From: Desulfohalobiaceae bacterium
Lineage (GTDB): Bacteria > Desulfobacterota > Desulfovibrionia > Desulfovibrionales > Desulfothermaceae
Length of the DNA: 6,092 bases
Assembly (NCBI GenBank): GCA_021737525.1
Contig: JAIPDU010000105.1
Location: 1 to 6,092 of the forward strand
Direction: 5' to 3'
This document shows positions 1-6,092 of the stretch, piece after piece. Position 1 is the stretch's first letter. Every line of letters starts with the position of its first letter. The notes under the pieces are model-generated. The model had not been told where the DNA came from, did no database searches, and worked only from the letters and a program-made list of their open reading frames with translations. Position numbers and translations under genes: made by a program.

Positions 1-115
1 CACCATTTGCAACGGACGAATCCTTATGCGGGACAGACAAGTGCCCGGAGAAGGGGAAATCCTTGCCCGGGCCAGGGAGACCGCGGAGAAGCTGGTCCGG
101 GAGCGCGCCAACTAG
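1..115 (+). CDS. C-terminal end of an amidohydrolase-type protein (5'-partial)
   Basis: An open frame with codons starting at base 2 enters from the left edge and ends at TAG 113-115, giving 37 residues. It begins TICNGRILMRDRQVPGEGEI and continues with an Ala/Arg/Glu-rich helix ending in RERAN. The pattern 'hydrophobic, NGR/NGK, hydrophobic, MRDR, acidic, EIL, charged helix' is the usual C-terminus of metal-dependent amidohydrolases of the TrzA/SsnA/MtaD type. That family includes 5'-methylthioadenosine and S-adenosylhomocysteine deaminases, whose chain returns to a small beta-sandwich domain after the catalytic barrel. The metal-binding residues lie outside the window, so substrate and activity cannot be judged. 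Only the far C-terminus is visible, so another member of the amidohydrolase superfamily is possible. The gene converges on the radical SAM gene, and the symmetric terminator at 452-486 probably ends both transcripts. This would leave this gene a 3' untranslated region of about 340 bases containing the repeat element. Confidence 0.68.
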   Translation, partial: TICNGRILMRDRQVPGEGEILARARETAEKLVRERAN

Positions 116-189
116 CGCTTTGCTCATCCCTGCCCTATACCCGTCGTTTCCGGGCCGACCCGGGCACAACCAAGCATGAAAAGGTGCAG

Positions 190-411
190 AGCGAAGGCAG
201 GCGGGGCGCTTGAGCGCCGGTTTCATCCCGGGTTTCACCTGACGGGGCCAGCAGCACCTGAAGGAATACCAGGACAACCAGGCCTGTTCGAGGCAGGATT
301 CTCGTTTGAGCTTGGGGTGGTTCATTACACCACAATGCTTGCTTATTGCGGTAGGAACAAAGTGATGGTGCTATATGAAACCCAGCTCAAGCGGCCCCGT
401 CTGCCTTCGCT
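190..411. repeat. Inverted-repeat element with three copies of an arm motif
   Basis: The left arm at 190-226 and the right arm at 375-411 are inverted copies of about 37 bp. Blocks AGCGAAGGCAG (190-200), CGGGGC (202-207), GCTTGAGC (208-215) and TTTCAT (221-226) recur as the reverse complement at 401-411, 394-399, 385-392 and 375-380, with a few mismatches and small gaps. A third, more diverged copy lies in the left-arm orientation at 292-325, with GGCAG at 292-296, GTTTGAGC at 304-311 and TTCAT at 321-325. It extends to CACCA at 328-332, which matches TGGTG at 366-370. The right arm can therefore pair with either left-hand copy, but not both at once. No convincing coding frame spans the element. 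It may be a miniature transposable element or a structured RNA in the amidohydrolase 3' region. I do not recognise the family and see no target-site duplication. Confidence 0.7.
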
Positions 412-451
412 GTTTTGTTGTATTTCAAAAAGTTAGACACATTTTCCCACC

Positions 452-486
452 AAAAAAAGCCCCGGTGCGCATCCGGGGCTTTTTTT
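452..486. terminator. Bidirectional intrinsic terminator
   Basis: Seven A residues (452-458) precede a perfect GC-rich stem, GCCCCGG (459-465) paired with CCGGGGC (473-479). The loop is TGCGCAT, and seven T residues follow (480-486). Because A7 and T7 flank the stem symmetrically, either strand gives a GC hairpin followed by a U-tract. It lies 23 bases beyond the stop codon of the minus-strand radical SAM gene and downstream of the plus-strand amidohydrolase, which is the expected position for a terminator shared by converging genes. Confidence 0.93.
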
Positions 487-509
487 GCGGGCGTGAAGGT
501 GCGTCAGGC

Positions 510-2051
510 CTAGTTGGACACGCTATCCGAGCATTCCGAGCACTGTGACGTGCGGCTCACGTAGTTGGAAATCGAGTCGCGGCACTTCTTGGCGATCTTC
601 TCGTAGTGGTGTCCGTAGATGGCCAGCTCGATAGCCGTGGGCAGGGCCCGGACCTTGGTGAACGCTGTCTTGATGATCAGCTTCCAGTAGAGCAGGCAGG
701 AGCGGGAGAATATCCCGATCCGGATCATGCTCTTGAACAGGGCCTTTATCTCGTCCTTGCTGATCCTGCTCCTGGCAGTGGGCTGAAAGTTCTTCACGAA
801 GGTATAGATCCGGTCATAGTATTCCCTGGGGGAATAGATCGTGGACACGACGCGCTTGTATCCCAGGAGCAGCCGTTCAATGCCCATCTTGGGCATGAAG
901 TTGATGCTTCCGTCCGTATTGTCCCCGCTTGTGGAATTCAACAGCCTGCCTTCCGATTTGAGCCGATTCCAGAGCCTGGTGCGCGGGATAGCGCCCAGAA
1001 TGCCCACCATGGCCGTAACCACGCCGATCCTCTGAATAAAGCTGATCTGGGCATCGAAGATATTCTCCGTGTCGTGGTCAAAGCCCAGGATGAAGCCGGC
1101 CATGACCTGCATGCCGTGCTGATGAATGATCTGTACGGATTCCTCCATGTCCCTGTTGGCGTTGATCGTCTTGCCGCACTCCTTGAGGCTCTCCAGATTG
1201 GGAGTCTCCAACCCCAGAAAGACCTTGTTGAAGTTGGCCTGGGACATCTTCCGCATCAGCTCTTCATCGTCCGCCATGTTCACGCTGGCCTCGGTGAGCA
1301 GGGTAAAGGGATAGTCCCGCTGTCGCTGCCACTCAGCCAGCTCGGGGAGCACCTTTTTGACCTTTTGCTTGTTCCCGATAAAGTTGTCGTCCACGATGAA
1401 GACGCTCCCCCGCCATCCCATATCGTACAGGGCCTGGAACTCGCTCACCATCTGCTGCGCCGACTTGGTCCTGGGTTTCTGCCCGTTCATGATGATTATG
1501 TCGCAGAACTCGCAGTTATGAGGGCATCCCCGGGAATACTGCACCGGCATGGTGGCGTAGTCGTCCACATTGATCAGGGACCACATGGGGATGGGGGTAT
1601 TGGTGATCTCGGGCCTCTCCTCGGAGTCGTACACGCGCTTCGGCTCGCCCGCCTCGAGGTCCCGCAGGAACGGGGGCAGGGTCGCCTCGGCCTCGTTGAG
1701 CACGAAGTGATCCACCTCCGGGAACTGATCCATCTGGGCGGTAAAGGCCGGGCCTCCGGCCACCACGGTCTTGCCCCGCTCCTTGCACTGGCGAATCAGC
1801 TCTTGGGCGCTCTCCTTCTGCACAAGCATGCCGCTAATGAAGACCATATCCGCCCATTGCAGATCCTTTTCCTTGAGCTTCTTCTGCACATTGAGATCCA
1901 CCAGGCGCTTGTTCCAGTCCTCCGGAAGCATGGAGGCAATGGTGAGCAGTCCCAAGGGAGGGAATGCCGCCTTTTTGGATATGAACTTCAAGGCGTGCTT
2001 AAAGCTCCAGAATGTGTCCGGATAGGCCGGATAGAGCATGAGGATATTCAT
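510..2051 (-). CDS. B12-binding-domain radical SAM protein, HpnP-like
   Basis: The product is a 513-residue protein predicted to be cytosolic. Residues 1 to about 140 form a Rossmann-like cobalamin-binding-type domain: it starts MNILMLYPAYPDTFWSFKHA, followed by FPPLGLL (30-36), VDLN (51-54) and a VVAGGP turn (96-101). The classical DxHxxG cobalamin-ligand motif is absent, as is common in this subgroup. The radical SAM barrel begins near residue 170 with RGCPHNCEFC. Its CxxxCxxC cysteines, C176, C180 and C183, should bind a 4Fe-4S cluster and S-adenosylmethionine. VDDNFIGN (220-227) and FLGLET (278-283) are further conserved barrel segments. A C-terminal region from about 400 resembles that of proteins annotated with DUF4070, which include the hopanoid C-2 methylase HpnP. 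A radical methylation or rearrangement is plausible, but the substrate is unknown. The start is supported by GGGGAGGA six bases upstream. The gene has its own promoter and terminator, and the 3' end adds a short cysteine-bearing tail. Confidence 0.9.
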   Translation of the reverse strand: MNILMLYPAYPDTFWSFKHALKFISKKAAFPPLGLLTIASMLPEDWNKRLVDLNVQKKLKEKDLQWADMVFISGMLVQKESAQELIRQCKERGKTVVAGGPAFTAQMDQFPEVDHFVLNEAEATLPPFLRDLEAGEPKRVYDSEERPEITNTPIPMWSLINVDDYATMPVQYSRGCPHNCEFCDIIIMNGQKPRTKSAQQMVSEFQALYDMGWRGSVFIVDDNFIGNKQKVKKVLPELAEWQRQRDYPFTLLTEASVNMADDEELMRKMSQANFNKVFLGLETPNLESLKECGKTINANRDMEESVQIIHQHGMQVMAGFILGFDHDTENIFDAQISFIQRIGVVTAMVGILGAIPRTRLWNRLKSEGRLLNSTSGDNTDGSINFMPKMGIERLLLGYKRVVSTIYSPREYYDRIYTFVKNFQPTARSRISKDEIKALFKSMIRIGIFSRSCLLYWKLIIKTAFTKVRALPTAIELAIYGHHYEKIAKKCRDSISNYVSRTSQCSECSDSVSN

Positions 2052-2057
2052 ATATCG

Positions 2058-2065
2058 TCCTCCCC
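2058..2065 (-). promoter_or_regulatory. Shine-Dalgarno site of the radical SAM gene
   Basis: GGGGAGGA on the minus strand lies six bases before the ATG at 2051-2049. It is a near-ideal match to the 16S anti-Shine-Dalgarno sequence. It decides the start: no comparable site precedes any other in-frame start codon nearby, and the B12-domain beta strand (NILMLYP) begins immediately after this Met. Confidence 0.85.
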
Positions 2066-2177
2066 TCGCTTAAACTGTTTGTCCGCTCCGGCCAAAATGC
2101 GACATCCCGGATCCGCATATCCAGCGAAAACGAGCCGTGTGGCCCTGCGAATCTCTGCGATTATTGTATAGTGTTTC

Positions 2178-2207
2178 ATTGTAACCGATTTCCCGGAAAA
2201 AGGACAA
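2178..2207 (-). promoter_or_regulatory. Putative sigma70 promoter for the radical SAM gene
   Basis: On the minus strand, TTGTCC (2207-2202) resembles the -35 hexamer and TACAAT (2183-2178) the -10 hexamer, with an 18-base spacer. The surrounding sequence is AT-rich compared with the flanking genes. Transcription would start near 2171, giving an untranslated leader of about 120 bases. A second AT-rich -10-like string, TATACAAT, lies at 2170-2163 but has no good -35 partner. The -35 hexamer sits only about 15 bases outside the end of the large inverted repeat, so that element could influence promoter activity. This is a motif match only. Confidence 0.55.
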
Positions 2208-2221
2208 GTTATTCTCCGTAT

Positions 2222-2526
2222 GTAACTGTTCACCACCTTGCGGACCCGTGAGCCTACCCGGGGTATTTTGCATCATGCAGCTTCGACTCTGGATTTTCTA
2301 ACGCTCGCCACGTGGGGGCATCCCTGCCCCCACCCGACTCTCGTTGGTTGCGGTTTTCCGGGACTGGACACCATTTCCTCAGTAACGCATTTTTGCACCT
2401 TAAAGCTCGTTCACGGTCGGGTTTCCCCCACGTGGCGAGCGAAGAAAATCAGGCAGAGTCTCCACTGAAATGATTCAAAATACCCCGGGTAGGCTTATCC
2501 CGATCAGGGTATTGGTTAATAGTTAC
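2222..2526. repeat. Large imperfect inverted repeat (MITE-like or structured-RNA element)
   Basis: Two arms of roughly 105-115 bases face each other across a loop of about 77 bases (2339-2415). Paired blocks from outside in are GTAACT 2222-2227 with 2521-2526, ACCA 2232-2235 with 2513-2516, AGCCTACCCGGGGTATTTTG 2251-2270 with 2476-2495 (20 of 20), GACTCTG 2285-2291 with 2454-2460, GATTTTCT 2292-2299 with 2443-2450, CGCTCGCCACGTGGGGG 2302-2318 with 2425-2441 (17 of 17), and ACCCGAC 2332-2338 with 2416-2422. The left arm carries an extra segment that makes its own hairpin. Nothing inside looks coding. The element occupies more than half of the gap between rpoD and the radical SAM gene. A miniature inverted-repeat transposable element and a long-hairpin RNA are both possible. 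I see no transposase and no clear flanking target duplication, and the family is unknown to me. Confidence 0.85.
2312..2333. repeat. Local perfect hairpin inside the left arm of the large repeat
   Basis: GTGGGGGCA (2312-2320) and TGCCCCCAC (2325-2333) form a perfect 9-bp stem with the loop TCCC. The right arm of the large repeat has no equivalent of the added 3' half of this hairpin. GTGGGGG at 2312-2318 can also pair with CCCCCAC at 2425-2431, so the local and long-range folds compete. No T-tract follows on either strand, so it is not a typical intrinsic terminator. Confidence 0.75.
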
Positions 2527-2572
2527 CTCCATATCCGGTATTCCTCCCGGGGCCGAAAGGCGAGCCCGATCC

Positions 2573-2590
2573 GCCTCGCTGAGCGAAGGC
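2573..2590 (-). terminator. Weak stem-loop just after rpoD, without a U-tract
   Basis: On the minus strand, GCCTTCGC-TCA-GCGAGGC folds into seven pairs with one bulged T, starting three bases after the rpoD TAG. No run of T follows, so it does not meet the usual criterion for intrinsic termination. It could protect the 3' end of the mRNA or contribute to Rho-dependent termination, or it may have no function. No better rpoD terminator is visible before the large inverted repeat. Confidence 0.25.
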
Positions 2591-2593
2591 CGG

Positions 2594-4356
<1,763 letters not shown>

Positions 4357-4360
<4 letters not shown>

Positions 4361-6090
4361 TCACCCCCCTTTGTCGACTGACTGATTTGTTGCAGGAGAC
4401 GATACACTTCCTGCCAATCCCCCTGGCTCTGAGCTTCGCTCAAGGCCTGTTGCAGCTCGCTGTATCGCTTCCTGTGTTTGATTTCCTCCACCCTGGCCCG
4501 GATGTCCTCCCAGAGCATCCGCGGCTCCTGCCCCGTATCGGGCGCGAAACGGCACTGGAGGTAGAATTGCTTCTCACCCTCGTCCAGATGGGGCTGGACC
4601 GCCTCCACACCGTGTTGCAGGATCTTGGACCAGAACCGCCTCCCCCTGTCCGTTCGAAGCGCCTCCTCCAGACCGATCCGCTGCAAATGATCCATGTATT
4701 CCGGATGGCACAGGGCGAAGCGCAAAAAATCCTTGTCCAGTCTTCCCCGGGACGGGGTATCCGGGCTCTGTGACCTCCCTCGCCGCTGGAACCTGGAAGG
4801 CGAGGGCTTGGATGGCGAAGCCTTGTCCGAAACCGCCTCGCGCAGCTCGGTTTCCGATATGTTGAGGCCCGCGGCGATCCTGGGCAGAAAATAGGCCTGC
4901 CAGGAACGCTGGCCCAGGTTGCTCAAAAAGGATACGGCCCAGTTCATGATCTCCCGGGGGACATGGGAATATCTAATCATGTTCAGGCAAAAGGCAAGCC
5001 CCTCCCTGGCCTCTCCCAACACTTGACGGAAGCTCTCCGCGCCCTGGCTGTGGAGCAGGCCGTCCACATCCTCGCCCTGGGGCAGGGTCACCACGTACAC
5101 GGAGAGGCCCTGCTGCAGAATCAATTCCGCGCTGCGCAGGGCGGCTTGGCGTCCGGCCCGGTCCCCGTCGAAGACCAGGGTCACCTCCTTGCACAGCCCG
5201 GCCAGGCGCTTGATCTGCGAGGGCCCCAGAGCGGTGCCCAGAACACCGCAGGCGTTTTGAAAGCCGAACTGCACCAGGGAGAGCACGTCGGAGTAGCCCT
5301 CGGTGAGCAGGACCTGCTTGCTCTGGGTCACGCTTTTGCGGGCCTGGTACAGGCCGTAGAGATGCTCCCCCTTCTTGAAGATGGGGGTCTCGCTGCTGTT
5401 CAGGTATTTGGGCTCGCCGTCGCCGATGGCCCGTCCGCCGAAGGCGATCACCCGTCCTCCCAGATCGTGAATGGGAAAAATGATCCGATTCCGGAATCGA
5501 TCATAGATCCTGCCCCCCTTGCTCTGGGAGAGGAGCCCGGCTGTCACTCCCTGTTCCGGGGAATAACCGCTCTGGGTGAGCCTTTTCTTGAGCCCGTCCC
5601 AGGCATTGGGGCTAAAGCCCAGCTCGAACTGCCGGATCATCTCCCCGGAGAGCCCCCGGCTCTTGTGCAGGTATTCCCTGGCCCGCGCCCCGCGCGGGCC
5701 GGCGAGCTCGTTGCGGTAAAAGGCCAGGGCCACGGCGTGCAGATCATAACAAAGGCGCCGCTCCTCTCGCTCCGCGGAGGCGTCGCCCGATCCCGCCTTT
5801 CTCCGCAACTGGACCCCCGCCTCCTCGGCCAGATCGCGCAGGGCTTCGGAAAACTCCAGCCCGTTGATCCGGCTGTAGAAATCGATCACGTCCCCCGAGG
5901 CCTGACAGCCGAAGCAGTAGTACGCCCCCATGGCGGAGCTCACGGAAAAGGAGGGCTTGGTTTCCTCGTGGAACGGACACACGCCGGACCAGCGCTCCCC
6001 CGCCGGACGCAGGCTCACATAGCGCTGCACCACCTGGACGATGTCCAGCCGGGCCTTGATCGCCTCGATGTCGCTTCGATCACCGGACAT
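4357..6090 (-). CDS. dnaG: DNA primase DnaG
   Basis: The product is a 577-residue primase that synthesises the short RNA primers used at the replication fork and works with the replicative helicase DnaB. The N-terminal CHC2 zinc-binding domain shows C38, H41, C59 and C62 in the CPFH and CFGC motifs. The catalytic core contains [20 protein letters not shown] (198-217) and GGR (218-220). The TOPRIM fold has TEGYSDV, with E264 as the likely general acid/base, and DGDRAG, with D308 and D310 as metal ligands; these align with E265, D309 and D311 of the E. coli enzyme. [10 protein letters not shown] (337-346) follows. A basic Ser/Pro/Arg hinge (about 423-452) leads to a helical C-terminal domain expected to bind the helicase. 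The length is close to the usual 580 or so. The ATG ends at base 6088 with only two bases upstream, so its ribosome-binding site cannot be seen; the start fits the family N-terminus. Confidence 0.97.
4361..4372 (-). promoter_or_regulatory. Shine-Dalgarno site of rpoD within the end of dnaG
   Basis: The minus strand reads AAAGGGGGGTGA immediately before the rpoD ATG. The core AAGGGG (4371-4366) lies five bases from the start codon. Because it is inside the last dnaG codons and the two genes overlap by four bases, ribosomes finishing DnaG can restart on rpoD. This supports the chosen rpoD start and co-expression of primase and sigma factor. Confidence 0.75.
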
Positions 6091-6092
6091 GG

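Noticed and set aside
149..166. A CCGGG/CCCGG hairpin shortly after the amidohydrolase stop
   Set aside because: It is a short stem with no T-tract on the plus strand. The terminator at 452-486 is far stronger.
282..298. A tRNA T-arm-like string, GCCTG-TTCGAGG-CAGGA
   Set aside because: Only four of five stem pairs form, and no matching acceptor, D-arm or anticodon arm lies at the right distance. It overlaps the diverged repeat copy.
176..436. An 86-codon plus-strand frame in the left intergenic region
   Set aside because: It reads straight through both arms of the inverted repeat, has no convincing ribosome-binding site and shows no protein-like motif.
606..2171. A 521-codon plus-strand open frame opposite the radical SAM gene
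   Set aside because: It is an antisense shadow caused by biased codon use. Its composition is low-complexity (Leu, Gly, His), and the minus-strand protein has clear motifs and a ribosome-binding site.
2205..2540. Target-site duplication flanking the large inverted repeat
   Set aside because: The bases immediately outside 2222 and 2526 were compared in direct orientation. No convincing direct repeat was found, so a recent transposition cannot be claimed.

Overview
The window is a chromosomal housekeeping locus. It carries three complete genes on the minus strand (dnaG, rpoD and a B12-binding-type radical SAM gene) and the last 37 codons of a plus-strand gene that looks like an amidohydrolase. 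The dnaG-rpoD pair with a 4-base overlap is the primase/primary-sigma part of the bacterial macromolecular synthesis operon. The protein sequences, the moderately high GC content and the HpnP-like radical SAM family suggest a sulfate-reducing 'deltaproteobacterium' of the Desulfovibrionales type. That placement is inference from recalled family resemblance, not from a search.

Layout from left to right: (1) 1-115, the amidohydrolase C-terminus, running rightward. (2) 116-509, an intergenic stretch holding an inverted-repeat element (190-411) with a third, diverged copy of its arm in the middle. It ends in a strong symmetric intrinsic terminator (452-486) that serves both converging genes. (3) 510-2051, the radical SAM gene on the minus strand, with a good Shine-Dalgarno sequence and a plausible sigma70 promoter (2178-2207). 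(4) 2052-2593, a second long intergenic stretch dominated by a roughly 305-bp imperfect inverted repeat (2222-2526), whose arms contain perfect 20-bp and 17-bp complementary blocks around a loop of about 77 bases. (5) 2594-4360 rpoD and 4357-6090 dnaG, both on the minus strand and translationally coupled. The dnaG start codon lies two bases inside the right edge, so its promoter and any upstream operon partner are outside the window.

DnaG makes replication primers, and RpoD directs RNA polymerase to housekeeping promoters, including, by inference, the one proposed for the radical SAM gene. That gene is probably a separate unit, because it has its own promoter and terminator and sits behind a 542-bp gap containing the large palindrome. 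No functional link between it and dnaG-rpoD is evident. The genes are ordinary members of known families. The unusual material is in the two intergenic palindromic elements that bracket the radical SAM gene. They look like MITE-type or structured-RNA repeats, and I do not recognise either as a named family. No defence system, CRISPR array, transposase, rRNA or tRNA gene was found.
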